Part shown: positions 26,679 to 36,122 of the stretch, piece by piece
Position numbering within the stretch: position 1 is the stretch's first letter
Layout of the letters: each line of letters begins with the position of its first letter
Source of the DNA: Asaia bogorensis_B
GTDB taxonomy: Bacteria > Pseudomonadota > Alphaproteobacteria > Acetobacterales > Acetobacteraceae
NCBI RefSeq assembly: GCF_900465315.1
Contig: NZ_UBIX01000005.1
Length of the DNA: 64,000 nucleotides
Direction: 5' to 3' (one strand)
Program-made: the position numbers and the translations under genes
Notes under the pieces: generated by a model
What the model was told of the DNA's origin: nothing
Databases searched by the model: none
What the model saw: the letters and a program-made list of their open reading frames with translations, nothing else

Positions 26679-27713
26679 ATGACAGAAGAGACGTTCACGT
26701 CCATTCCGGTAATCGACATTGCCGGGCTGTATTCGGCAGACAAGGCCGATCGTCAGAAAGTGGCGGCGGCGCTGCACGAAGCGGCCAGCAGGATCGGGTT
26801 TTTCTATATTGCCGGCCATCGCGTTGCGCCCGAACTCATCACCGATCTGCGCCAGGCCGCGAAGGATTTCTTCTCCCAGCCTCTGGAGGAGAAAATGAAG
26901 CGCTATATTGGCAGTTCCGCCTCGCATAAGGGCTTCGTTCCAGAAGGGGAGGAAATCTACAACAAATCCCGCCCCGACCATAAGGAAGCCTTCGATATCG
27001 GCTACGAGGTTCCTGCCGATCATCCTCTGGTCCAGGCCGGAACGCCGCTGCTCGGTCCCAATGACTGGCCCGAAATTCCGCTGTTTCGCGAGCGGACAAG
27101 CGCCTATTACAAGGCCGTTTTCGAGTTGGGGCGCGTGTTGTTTCGTGGTTTCGCCCTCGCGCTGGGGCTCGATGAACATAGTTTCGACGATGTGGCGCAA
27201 TTTCCCCCCTCGAAGCTGCGCATGATCCATTATCCCTTCGATGGTGAGGCTCATGACGCACCGGGCATTGGCGCGCATACCGATTATGAGTGCTTTACCA
27301 TCCTGCTGGCCGACCAGCCGGGTCTGGAAGTGTTGAACGGCAAGGGTGAGTGGATCGACGCACCGCCCATTCCGGGGAGCTTTGTGGTCAATATCGGCGA
27401 TATGCTCGAAATGATGACGGCGGGGGCTTTTGTCGCCACTGCGCACAGGGTTCGGAGCGTGAAGGAGGAACGCTATTCCTTCCCGCTTTTCTATGCCTGC
27501 GATTATCATCACGAAATACGCCCCCTTCCCGCCTTCGAGAAGGGCGACACCGCCTATGAGGCCGTGAAAATCGGCGATCACATGTGGGCGCAGGCCATGC
27601 AGACCTATTCCTACCTCATCGCCAAACGCGAGCGGGGTGAACTTGCCTTGCCGGAGGGAACACGACGCACCAATACATTCGGGCATTTCAGCAAGACGGG
27701 AGTGACCGCATGA
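26679..27713 (+). CDS. Isopenicillin N synthase-family Fe(II)/2-oxoglutarate-type oxygenase
   Basis: This 344-aa non-heme iron oxygenase has an N-terminal DIOX_N region (IPVIDIAGLYS onward) and the double-stranded beta-helix core. By count the 2-His-1-carboxylate iron site is His200, Asp202 (GIGAHTDYECF) and His256 (TAHRV). Arg265 in the RYSFPLF motif would bind the co-substrate carboxylate. ATG 26679 follows AGGAGAG at 8-base spacing. Its stop overlaps the aldolase start by 4 bases (ATGA). Such enzymes hydroxylate, demethylate or cleave small molecules. A ring- or N-methyl-oxidising step on the imported compound is inferred. Confidence 0.88.
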   Translation: MTEETFTSIPVIDIAGLYSADKADRQKVAAALHEAASRIGFFYIAGHRVAPELITDLRQAAKDFFSQPLEEKMKRYIGSSASHKGFVPEGEEIYNKSRPDHKEAFDIGYEVPADHPLVQAGTPLLGPNDWPEIPLFRERTSAYYKAVFELGRVLFRGFALALGLDEHSFDDVAQFPPSKLRMIHYPFDGEAHDAPGIGAHTDYECFTILLADQPGLEVLNGKGEWIDAPPIPGSFVVNIGDMLEMMTAGAFVATAHRVRSVKEERYSFPLFYACDYHHEIRPLPAFEKGDTAYEAVKIGDHMWAQAMQTYSYLIAKRERGELALPEGTRRTNTFGHFSKTGVTA

Positions 27714-28444
27714 CAGCCCAGACCGAAAAGGAATTGCGCGAGGAACTGGCCGCCGCCTATCGGCTTTACGCGCATTTTGGCCTGACCGACATGGTCTACA
27801 CCCATCTCTCCGTGCGTCTGCCCGGAGAGGGGCATCGCTTTCTGGTCAATCCCTACGGGCTGCTTTTCGAGGAGATCAAGGCAAGCTCGCTCGTGGTGGT
27901 GGATTCCGAAGGCCACCCCCAGCAGGAGACAAGCTGGCCGGTCAATCCGGCAGGCTTCGTGATCCATTCCGCCGTGCACCGGGCCCATCCCGAAGCAGAC
28001 TGCGTGATGCATAGCCACACGCTCGCGGGCATGGCCATTGCCGCGCAGGAAGAGGGTATCCTGCCCCTGAACCAGATCAATATGGAGTTCTACGGGCGCA
28101 TCGGCTTTCACCCCTATGAGGGCATTGCGGCAGACGACAATCTGAGCGAGCGCGAGCGTCTGGTGCGCGATCTGGGCAACCATATGGGGCTGATTCTGCA
28201 AAATCACGGCCTGCTGACCATTGGCAGCACCGTGGCTCAGGCCTTTTACCGCATGTATTATCTTGAACAGGCCTGCCGCGTGCAACTGGCCGCGCAATCG
28301 ACCGGGGCCAGGCTGCATTGCCCGAGCGAGGCCGAGGTGCTGCGCGCGCGCCAGCAATTCGAGACAGACCCCGATCAGGGCCAGATGATTTGGAAAGCCC
28401 TGCGCCGCAAGCTGGATCGTGAGCAGCCGGATTACAAGGACTGA
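27710..28444 (+). CDS. Class II aldolase/adducin-family protein
   Basis: This 244-aa protein is a zinc-dependent class II aldolase-like enzyme. By count the candidate zinc ligands are His101 and His103 (MHSHTLAGM) and His166 (QNHGLLT), with a candidate catalytic Glu73. The start overlaps the oxygenase stop (ATGA), showing translational coupling. Relatives cleave or decarboxylate sugar-like or aromatic substrates. Here it is last in the operon, so it may cleave the oxidised product. A small GC-rich stem (28456-28471) follows the stop, then a strong bidirectional terminator. Confidence 0.85.
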   Translation: MTAQTEKELREELAAAYRLYAHFGLTDMVYTHLSVRLPGEGHRFLVNPYGLLFEEIKASSLVVVDSEGHPQQETSWPVNPAGFVIHSAVHRAHPEADCVMHSHTLAGMAIAAQEEGILPLNQINMEFYGRIGFHPYEGIAADDNLSERERLVRDLGNHMGLILQNHGLLTIGSTVAQAFYRMYYLEQACRVQLAAQSTGARLHCPSEAEVLRARQQFETDPDQGQMIWKALRRKLDREQPDYKD

Positions 28445-28599
28445 GCCAGAGAACGCGCCCTTGGCAGGGCGTGAGGCAACCGCTCGGAAGCTGGTCGCGC
28501 TTACAAGACGCCCATCCGGAAGCCTATTCCATGGGGCGCTTCCCATGGCTCTTATCCGGGCCGGGCGCCCGGAGCCTGAGTGAGGGCGGCCCTGAACGT

Positions 28600-28637
28600 A
28601 AAAAACCCTCCGGGCCGCGAAGCCCGGAGGGTTTTTT
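28600..28637. terminator. Bidirectional Rho-independent terminator
   Basis: A 16-base perfect inverted repeat (A6-CCCTCCGGGC / GCCCGGAGGG-T6) with a 6-base loop lies between the convergent aldolase (28444) and TonB receptor (28658) genes. It can terminate both transcripts. The stretch 28445-28599 holds only short inverted repeats (28456-28471 and 28529-28548). Confidence 0.92.
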
Positions 28638-28657
28638 ATATCAGACGAGCGAGAGGA

Positions 28658-31600
28658 TCAGAGAACGACCTTCACGCCGAACTGGAAGGAGCGAAGAACG
28701 ACACCGTTCTGGGTCCAGGAAGAGTTGTAGAGGTAACCGCCATAGGTTCCGAAATCGTAAGGCGATTTGAAGCCAAGCAGGTTATAGACGTTGGCATAGG
28801 CGCTCCAACGGCGGTTGAACTGATAGTTCACCGTCAGGTCGACATCCCAGAAGCCCTTGACCTTGCACTGGCCCAGCGGAACGAAGCTGCTCGACTGGAG
28901 CGCATCCGTGCAATTGCCTGCCGTGCCAGATCCGGTCTGGTCTTCAGCCGTCGTGCGATAGCCGCTGGTGTAATAGACCGTCGGCGTGACAGCCAGCTTG
29001 CGCCATGACAGCGTATTGGACCAGTTGGCGCGCCAGCGGGGCGTTCCCGAGGCAGAAACCGCACCATACGGCCCAAGCGTTCCAGCATAGCGATAGACCG
29101 AGCCATCCGGATTGGTCAGGTTCATGCGACGAACGAAGGTTGCTGTGCCCTTGCTGTACCAGTGGACTTCATGAAACACGCCGGGAAGCTGCGTGTTGGC
29201 TTCGAAGGACAGGTCGAAACCGTCAGTCACGAGCTTGTTCGTGTTGACGTAGCCCAGATTGATGATGCCGGGGCGCAGCTGACCGCTGGGGTTCTGCGGA
29301 TCGGCGATATCCGGGGTAACCGTTACACCGGTCGGCAGGGCTTCGCCTGCGAGATAGGCATTGGCCACGTTGGTGGTGCCAACCGGGTTAGGCGCAATGT
29401 AGTGATTCTTGCGGATATAATAGTAATCCGCCATCAGGGTCAGCCAGCGGGTCGGGCGGAAGATCGGCCCACCCGAGAAGTTGGTCGAGGTTTCCGGGCG
29501 CAGGTTCGGGTTACCGGCCGTGTTGGAGCCGATATAGTAGTTCTGCGCGTAGTTGTTGGGCGTACCGTTGGCGTTCAGATGCTGGCTGATGAAGTTGGCA
29601 TTGTTGGGCGTGTAGGTGGTGTAGCCCACATTCGACCCGCCTGTTTCAGCAAAGCTGGGAACGCGGAAGCCCTTCTGGAACGTACCACGGAGGGTCAGCT
29701 TTTCGGTCGGCTTGAACTGCACACCGAATTTCGGCGAGAAATGGCTGAAACCTTCGGAATAATGATCGTAACGGCCCGAGGCATCGGCGCTCAGCATCTT
29801 CACGATCGGTGCATCAGCCTGGAAGAAAGCTGATTCAACCCAGCGGCTGCCTTGAGCATTCACAGGATTGATATAGCTGGTGTACTGGTTGGCCGGATTG
29901 GCCGTATCGAGCGGGTTGGCGTTCGGATCGTTCAGGGCTTCGTAACGGACGTTGCCACCGATGGCGAGCTTGGCCATACCACCCGGCAGGTGGAACAGAC
30001 CCTTGCTGAGCGTGGCTTCGCCCGAATATTCCTGCGTGCGCGCATTGATGACATTGCGCGGCGCGATGGAGTTCAGCACCGACTGCGAGTTCTGCGACGG
30101 ATCCACGAAATTGTAGCTGCCGCTGGTGATGGCGTTCTGGATGCCGGAGATCGTCGGCACGCCCGTGATCGTCTGGTTCAGCAGCGTGTTCATGCCAACG
30201 AAGTTGACGTCGTAATTCCAGTCCGAACCCCAGCGAGACGGATGCCAGCCATTGTAGCGCACTGAGCCACGGAAGTTCTGGCTCGTGTCCATGGTGGTCG
30301 GAATCAGATCGCCGAAACGGTAATTGACCTGAGCCTGCTCACCCTGTGCGGCGTAAGGGTTGTTCGGGTTGAGCGAGCCATCAGCCAGATAGACAGGCAG
30401 ATAGGTGTTCTGCGCTGTCGCCAGCTTTGCCTGGCTGTAAGACGTGCCACCATAGGTTGAATAGGGCGTACCCGTGATGATGGAACGCGCCTGCGACCAG
30501 GTGAACATGGCTGTCAGCTGTGAACGCTCGGTGACATTGGCCGTGAAATGAGCCGTGGCACTGACGCGACGCAGATCAGGCGCAACCTGGGCGTATTTCT
30601 GTGTATTCCACGAGCAGGCTTGGCTTATGCCGGTGCTTCCTCCGACGCTTCCGGTCACGAGCCCGTCCAGATTACGGCACCCTGCCTGCTGATTGAGAAG
30701 CGACCAAGGCGCAGTGTTGGTACCACTTCCTGTCACAGGACGGACAAGTGCCACGGTTGACGGTGCAAAATTGGTGATCGAGCCACCCGAGACGATGTTA
30801 TCGTTACCGTTGCTGCCACCGATCCCGGTCAGGTCACCATTGTTATATGGTGCATTGAGCTGACGGTAATAAAGCGGATCGTCCTGCTGATATTCCGAGT
30901 TGATGTAGAAGTTATAGCCGTCCTTATGCAGGTCGCCATGACCCCAGGTGGCGTAGAGGCGCTGATGCCCCGCATCGCCACGCTGTGTCAGGCCACCTTC
31001 GGCGTTACCTTCGAAACCCTTGATTTCCTTACGGGTGATCATGTTGACCACACCGGCAACGGCGTCGGCACCATAGGTTGCCGAACCGCCATCCTGCAGC
31101 ACGTCCACGCCCTGCATGATGGATTGCGGCATCCAGTTGGTGTCGACAAAGTTGCGCTCGCCGTCATCGGCCAGCGGATAGTACGACAGGCGCTGCCCAT
31201 CCATGAGGACTAGGGTCGAATCCGTGCTGAGACCGCGGAGCGACGGAGCCGATGCACCGGCGGCAAAGCCACCACCCGCCGACCAGGCATTGGTCAGATT
31301 ACCTGCACCGTTGGAAGACAAAAGCTGCAGCGCATCGGTCACGGTCTTGATGCCGCGCTGCTGCATGTCCTTCATAGTGATGTGCGTGATCGGTGACGCA
31401 CTGGTCGTGTTCGGATCTCGGAACAGCGAGCCCGTCACCATGATGGTTTCGGGGCGCGAGGTCGCAGGAGCGTCCTCAACCGGTGCGGAAACAGCCCTGG
31501 CGCGCGTCGAGCGACTCTGGGCATTGACCTTCACCTTGCTCTTGGCAGGAGCCTTGGCGGCATTGACAGGGATTGTCGATGTTTCAGGGGCCGAAACACT

Positions 31601-31753
31601 CTGTGCCCGTGCGTCACTGACGAAATGCAACAGAGCGACACAGGCTGTGGCACTCATGAGACCGGCGGCAAGCGGTCGCTTGCGTCGGGTTGACGGGGCG
31701 ACGATCGGGTTATGGCGACCCGAATCGTGCGTCTCTCTTGGGAGCAGCGTCAT
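28658..31753 (-). CDS. TonB-dependent outer-membrane receptor (large)
   Basis: This 1031-aa receptor has a long basic N-region and signal segment (RRKRPLAAGLMSATACVALL, cleavage near DARAQ), then an Ala/Lys/Pro-rich spacer to about residue 95. The plug domain begins PETIMVTGSLF, with LRGLSTDSTLVLMDGQRL and the GGSATYGADAVAGVVN signature. The large beta-barrel ends in FGVKVVL. ATG 31753 was chosen over a TTG at 31768 with no ribosome-binding site. The shape is that of the carbohydrate/oligosaccharide-type receptors common in sphingomonads and acetic acid bacteria. The ligand is unknown, and no transporter gene adjoins it. Confidence 0.9.
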   Translation of the reverse strand: MTLLPRETHDSGRHNPIVAPSTRRKRPLAAGLMSATACVALLHFVSDARAQSVSAPETSTIPVNAAKAPAKSKVKVNAQSRSTRARAVSAPVEDAPATSRPETIMVTGSLFRDPNTTSASPITHITMKDMQQRGIKTVTDALQLLSSNGAGNLTNAWSAGGGFAAGASAPSLRGLSTDSTLVLMDGQRLSYYPLADDGERNFVDTNWMPQSIMQGVDVLQDGGSATYGADAVAGVVNMITRKEIKGFEGNAEGGLTQRGDAGHQRLYATWGHGDLHKDGYNFYINSEYQQDDPLYYRQLNAPYNNGDLTGIGGSNGNDNIVSGGSITNFAPSTVALVRPVTGSGTNTAPWSLLNQQAGCRNLDGLVTGSVGGSTGISQACSWNTQKYAQVAPDLRRVSATAHFTANVTERSQLTAMFTWSQARSIITGTPYSTYGGTSYSQAKLATAQNTYLPVYLADGSLNPNNPYAAQGEQAQVNYRFGDLIPTTMDTSQNFRGSVRYNGWHPSRWGSDWNYDVNFVGMNTLLNQTITGVPTISGIQNAITSGSYNFVDPSQNSQSVLNSIAPRNVINARTQEYSGEATLSKGLFHLPGGMAKLAIGGNVRYEALNDPNANPLDTANPANQYTSYINPVNAQGSRWVESAFFQADAPIVKMLSADASGRYDHYSEGFSHFSPKFGVQFKPTEKLTLRGTFQKGFRVPSFAETGGSNVGYTTYTPNNANFISQHLNANGTPNNYAQNYYIGSNTAGNPNLRPETSTNFSGGPIFRPTRWLTLMADYYYIRKNHYIAPNPVGTTNVANAYLAGEALPTGVTVTPDIADPQNPSGQLRPGIINLGYVNTNKLVTDGFDLSFEANTQLPGVFHEVHWYSKGTATFVRRMNLTNPDGSVYRYAGTLGPYGAVSASGTPRWRANWSNTLSWRKLAVTPTVYYTSGYRTTAEDQTGSGTAGNCTDALQSSSFVPLGQCKVKGFWDVDLTVNYQFNRRWSAYANVYNLLGFKSPYDFGTYGGYLYNSSWTQNGVVLRSFQFGVKVVL

Positions 31754-32092
31754 GGAACGTTCCGTCAAAATGGGTTAATTCGCGATATTACGCATCGCAA
31801 CGTTCCCAAGCCGTAACGGAAGATTGTTAACGCCCGCAAGGCACGTTACATTTATATTACATAGTTCGAGCAATGCTGTGCAACAAAGTCACACTGCCTG
31901 AAGCACCGTTACCAATCGGAAATCATTTTCTGTCAGTTACTTACAACGATCACAGATCATCGGGCTCTCGGGTGGCTCAGCTCTATTTCGAGAAAAACCG
32001 AAATTTTTGGGAACCATTAATTGTTAACTATTGACAGCGGCACGCATCATTCCCCTGCGCGGCCATCGGCATGAATGGGGGTCGCATGAAAC
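31754..32092. other. AT-rich intergenic region upstream of the large TonB receptor
   Basis: This 339-bp stretch has no credible ORF. Read on the minus strand, TTGCAC and TGTAAT separated by 16 bases resemble a weak sigma-70 promoter about 90 bp before the receptor start. Nothing else was recognised. Confidence 0.3.
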
Positions 32093-32126
32093 AAAAAAGG
32101 CGGGGCTTCGCGCCCCGCCTTTTTTT
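32093..32126 (-). terminator. Rho-independent terminator of the polyol permease gene
   Basis: An 8-bp GC stem (GGCGGGGC/GCCCCGCC) with a 5-base loop is flanked by A6 and T7, so it can work in both directions. It lies about 30 bases past the stop of the permease gene at 32155. Confidence 0.9.
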
Positions 32127-32154
32127 CCCTCGTCTCAAGAAGGAAACCGGTCAC

Positions 32155-33498
32155 TCAGTGGGAGAAGCCCTTGGCTGAGGCGCGGGTGGAGTGGAGATGG
32201 GCTTCCACTTCCGGGTCCAGCTTCAGGAAGTAGGTCAGAACCGCACTGATGAAGTAGATAATGGAGTAGACAACCATCACACCGAACACCCCGAAGGCAG
32301 GCTCGAAGATGTAGACGATGGCCGGGCCGATCCAGACACTGGCACCTGCACCGAGGTTCAGCAGCGACATGGCGGCTGCCTTGTTCTCGGGGGCGAGGTA
32401 AGGCATCAGGGCGGACAGCGGCACATAGCCAGCCAGGGTCATGCCATAGAAGGCGCCGGCGATCATGACGATGAACAGGTGGTCAGGGCCCAGCAGCGTC
32501 GGTGCGAAATACAGTGCCATGGTGCTCAGCGTCGAGCCGATACCACCCATGATCAGCACCGTGTAGCGCCAGCTCAGCTTGTCACTGATGATACCCAGGA
32601 ACAGGTTGAAGAAGATGTTGCTGATGAAGATGGCCTGAAGAACAGCCAGCCACTGCCCCATGGTGAAGCCGAGCGTATGGGTGAAGTAGAGCGGCATGAA
32701 CACCAGGAAGCCGAACTCGGCTGAAGTGTTGATGGCGCGCACAATGCAGCCAATACCCACTTTCGGACGCTGCCAGCCGATGGCCAGCGACATGAACAGG
32801 GTCTTGATGGCTCCCTTGTTGCCAGTTTCGACGCGAGGCACGCGGTTCATGCCGAGCAGGGCCAGCGCACCACCGAAGACGACGAAGCTCAGGGCGACCC
32901 AGAGGGTTGCATAACCACCGATGATGGGCAGCAGGACACCGGCAATCGTCGTACCCAGCGTGGGCAGACCTGCCGTGAAGCAGAACCAGAACCAGCCGAC
33001 GGCGGAGCCCAGTTTCTGCACGGGCGCCGTGTTCACAACCCAGACGAGAAAGCCGAAGGCGAAGAGCGGATAGCCAAAGCCACGCAGACCGTAGAACAGC
33101 GTGATCAATGTCCAGGACTTGGACGGCAGGGCGAAACCCAGGAACCCGATCTGGAACAGGATCCAGATGGCCAGACCCACAAGCATGACCTTGCGGCTGC
33201 CCCACATGTCGGAAAGGGCACCCGAGGCCCAGGCCGATACAGCTGCCGTCAGGCCATAGATGGTGAACAGGCCGGCGACGTCATGCTCCTGAAAACCAAG
33301 CGAGACGAGATAGGGAGAGAGGTAACCACTCTCTACGCCGTCACCGATCATGAAGAGCAGAGTGCCGATAAAGCCCCAGATCATGATCGGCGGAATGCCG
33401 GCCCATGAGATGAACCGTCCGAAAGCCGTCTGTGGCTCAATGTCTGGCAAAGTGTCGGTTGCGGACCGTGCCCCGCCGACGAATGTCCCGCCTGCCAT
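32155..33498 (-). CDS. MFS polyol permease (RbtT/DalT-like)
   Basis: This is a 447-aa, 12-span transporter. Its segments closely recall the Klebsiella ribitol permease RbtT: MIGDGVESGYLSPYLVSLGF, TIYGLTAAVSAWASG, LFYGLRGFGYPLF, AVGWFWFCF and IVRAINTSAEFGF. It therefore probably imports a pentitol or related polyol across the inner membrane. The start at 33498 follows AGGAG by 7 bases; the in-frame extension to 33594 is rejected. It is divergent from a transketolase gene across a 530-bp AT-rich spacer, which supports a pentitol to pentose-phosphate route. The ligand is inferred by resemblance. Confidence 0.85.
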   Translation of the reverse strand: MAGGTFVGGARSATDTLPDIEPQTAFGRFISWAGIPPIMIWGFIGTLLFMIGDGVESGYLSPYLVSLGFQEHDVAGLFTIYGLTAAVSAWASGALSDMWGSRKVMLVGLAIWILFQIGFLGFALPSKSWTLITLFYGLRGFGYPLFAFGFLVWVVNTAPVQKLGSAVGWFWFCFTAGLPTLGTTIAGVLLPIIGGYATLWVALSFVVFGGALALLGMNRVPRVETGNKGAIKTLFMSLAIGWQRPKVGIGCIVRAINTSAEFGFLVFMPLYFTHTLGFTMGQWLAVLQAIFISNIFFNLFLGIISDKLSWRYTVLIMGGIGSTLSTMALYFAPTLLGPDHLFIVMIAGAFYGMTLAGYVPLSALMPYLAPENKAAAMSLLNLGAGASVWIGPAIVYIFEPAFGVFGVMVVYSIIYFISAVLTYFLKLDPEVEAHLHSTRASAKGFSH

Positions 33499-34028
33499 TG
33501 TGTTTCTCCTGAGTCTCAAAAAAGGCATCTTGCTGCCCCGCAGCGTGCCTGGCCCGTCCTCCTTTGCGCGGGTTACCCCCCTCCGGCAAATCACAAAAAA
33601 GAGTTATAGTTACCAGACGGTCTGTTCGTATGAGACATTCAGGGTGTCAGATTTGGTATGATAAACGTTTTTTAATGATATCATACAAGAACTTTTATAG
33701 AACACAATCTGTATCCCATGCGCAAAATGACAGAAATTTGAATTGTTCATGTAGGAAACTCTGTATTCCACAGATATAAGTCTCATGCTTATACATAGAC
33801 AACGTTCTAGTTATCTATCACGCCATCGTGCATTGATTGTGTTAAAATCTCACTATCATAGATTTTTATTCGATGGTTACAATCATTCTATAGTATTCGC
33901 TCAATGCAACAAACTGGGTATTATTCATGCTTCGTAAAACAAGCTTCATGAACAGAGTTTAATACATATCATTTCATCAGCCGAATCTAACATTGCGGCC
34001 AATGGCCGGATCAGACCGAGGGCTCCTC
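33499..34028. other. AT-rich divergent intergenic region
   Basis: This 530-bp stretch is much richer in A+T than its neighbours and has no credible gene. It contains a perfect ATGATATCAT palindrome (33675-33684) and several TTCATG/CATGAA motifs. It separates the polyol permease and the transketolase and probably carries both promoters and operator sites. No regulator gene is adjacent. Confidence 0.45.
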
Positions 34029-36050
34029 ATGACAACCCGCAAGCAACGCGCCAACGCCATCCGTATCCTGGCCATAGATGCCATCTTCAAGGCCCAGTCC
34101 GGCCATCCCGGCACGCCAATGGGCATGGCTGATATCTCTGAAGTGCTGTGGCGTGACGTGATGCGCTACAACCCGGCCAATCCGGGCTGGTGCAACCGTG
34201 ACCGCTTTGTCTATTCCAACGGCCACGGCTCGATGCTGCTCTATGCCCTGCTGCATCTGAGCGGGTTCGACCTGACAATCGAGGACATCAGGCAGTTCCG
34301 CCAACTCCATTCCAGAACGCCCGGACACCCCGAATTCGGCTATGCACCCGGGATCGAAACCACCACCGGCCCGCTGGGCCAGGGTATCGCCAACGCTGTC
34401 GGGATGGCGCTGGCAGAAAAGACTCTGGCCGCCCAGTTCAATCGCCCCGGTCTGCCTGTCGTCGATCACCACACCTATGCCTATGTGGGCGAAGGTTGCC
34501 TGATGGAGGGCATTTCGCATGAAGCCTGCGCTCTGGCGGGCACGCTCGGGCTCGGCAAGCTGATCACCCTCTATGATCGCAATATGGTCACCAATGATGG
34601 GCCGATCGACGGGGTTTATACCGATGATACGCGCAAGCGTTTCGAGGCCTATGACTGGCAGGTGATCGGCGAGATTGACGGGCATGACCCCGATGCTGTG
34701 CTTGGCGCACTCAACGCAGCACGCGCCGAAACCACGCGCCCCAGCCTGATCATCTGCCGTACCACCATCGGTCAGGGTTGTTCCGAAGGCTATGCCGGTA
34801 CCAACAAGGTGCATGGCGGTGTTCTTCCCGCCGATGAAATCGCCAGAATTCGTAAGCGTCTGGATTGGGCCAGTCCGGCTTTCGAAATTCCCGACGCCAT
34901 CTATCGCGACTGGGATCATCGCCCTGCCGGTGAGGTAGCCGAGGCAGCCTGGAACGATCTGTTCTCCCGCTATCGCGATGCCTATCCGGATCTGGCTGCC
35001 GAATTCATCCGCCGCCAGACCGGCGCCTTCCCCGCAGACTGGGCAACCCTGTCGCGTGATTTCGTCGCCACCCTGCAGGCAGCCCCCAGGGATATTCCCT
35101 CGCGCAAGGCATCGCAGAACGCCATTGAGGCCTTTGCCCCCCATCTGCCCGAAATGTTCGGCGGCTGCGCCGATATAACTCCAAGTTGCCTCACACGCTG
35201 GTCAGGGTCTTCCTCCGTCTGCTTCGATGCAGCCGGCAATTACGTCGATTACGGGGTGCGCGAATTTGGCATGGTCGCCATGGCCAATGGCATCGCCCTG
35301 CATGGCGGCCTCATTCCGTACACCGCGACCTTCCTGATGTTCATGGAATATGCGCGCAATGCCGTGCGCATGGCAGCGCTCATGAAACAGCGTCAGATTC
35401 TGGTCTATACGCATGATTCCATCGGTCTGGGCGAGGACGGGCCCACCCATCAGCCTGTCGAACAGCTCGCGAGCCTGCGCCAGACGCCCAACATGGTAAC
35501 CTGGCGCCCCTGCGATCAGGTCGAAACGGCCATCGCCTGGGTCAGCGCGCTTGAACGTCGTGACGGCCCCACCGCTTTTTCGCTCTCGCGCCTGCCGCTC
35601 AAACAACACAACCGCAGCGAGGCACAACTGCGCAATGCCTGGCGCGGTGGCTACATCCTCTCCGACTGCGCGGGCATCCCTGACCTCATCCTGATTGCTA
35701 CAGGCTCGGAGGTCACACTGGCCATGGACTCCGCCGCTGTCCTGCGCAACCGGAATCTCGCGGTCCGGGTGGTTTCCCTGCCCTCACCCGAAACCTTCGA
35801 TGCCCAGGACGCAGACTATCGCGAAAGCGTCCTGCCCGATGGCGTGCGCACCCGTCTGGCCATCGAGGCCGCAAGCACGATGTACTGGCCGCGTTATGTG
35901 GGGCTCGATGGTGATGTCGTGGGCATGACGGGCTTTGGTGAATCCGGCCCGGCACAGGATCTGTTCCGCCATTTCGGCTTTACGACAGCCAATGTCGTCA
36001 CGCGCGCCGAAGCCCTTCTCGCCCGTCACGCCAGACGCCGTAGCGCCTGA
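34029..36050 (+). CDS. tkt: Transketolase
   Basis: This 673-aa ThDP enzyme transfers two-carbon units between pentose and other sugar phosphates. Motifs are AQSGHPGTPMGMADI near the N terminus, YVGEGCLMEGISHEA (the GDG-like ThDP/Mg site, here GEG), the catalytic Glu in VREFGMVAMANGIALHGG and TGSEVTLAM in the C-terminal domain. The start at 34029 follows GAGGG; the TTG 36 bases upstream is less likely. It has full family length. Acetic acid bacteria rely heavily on the pentose phosphate pathway. Placement opposite a polyol permease and before an SDR suggests this copy serves polyol growth. Confidence 0.93.
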   Translation: MTTRKQRANAIRILAIDAIFKAQSGHPGTPMGMADISEVLWRDVMRYNPANPGWCNRDRFVYSNGHGSMLLYALLHLSGFDLTIEDIRQFRQLHSRTPGHPEFGYAPGIETTTGPLGQGIANAVGMALAEKTLAAQFNRPGLPVVDHHTYAYVGEGCLMEGISHEACALAGTLGLGKLITLYDRNMVTNDGPIDGVYTDDTRKRFEAYDWQVIGEIDGHDPDAVLGALNAARAETTRPSLIICRTTIGQGCSEGYAGTNKVHGGVLPADEIARIRKRLDWASPAFEIPDAIYRDWDHRPAGEVAEAAWNDLFSRYRDAYPDLAAEFIRRQTGAFPADWATLSRDFVATLQAAPRDIPSRKASQNAIEAFAPHLPEMFGGCADITPSCLTRWSGSSSVCFDAAGNYVDYGVREFGMVAMANGIALHGGLIPYTATFLMFMEYARNAVRMAALMKQRQILVYTHDSIGLGEDGPTHQPVEQLASLRQTPNMVTWRPCDQVETAIAWVSALERRDGPTAFSLSRLPLKQHNRSEAQLRNAWRGGYILSDCAGIPDLILIATGSEVTLAMDSAAVLRNRNLAVRVVSLPSPETFDAQDADYRESVLPDGVRTRLAIEAASTMYWPRYVGLDGDVVGMTGFGESGPAQDLFRHFGFTTANVVTRAEALLARHARRRSA

Positions 36051-36122
36051 CAACACGCCCTTTCCCGGCATTTCTGCGGGCGGCACCCGACCATGCCGCC
36101 CCCACCCATACTGGATAAATTC

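Noticed and set aside
26631..27686. Minus-strand 351-codon frame opposite the Fe-oxygenase gene
   Set aside because: It is antisense to a gene with intact iron-site motifs and has no recognisable domain or ribosome-binding site.
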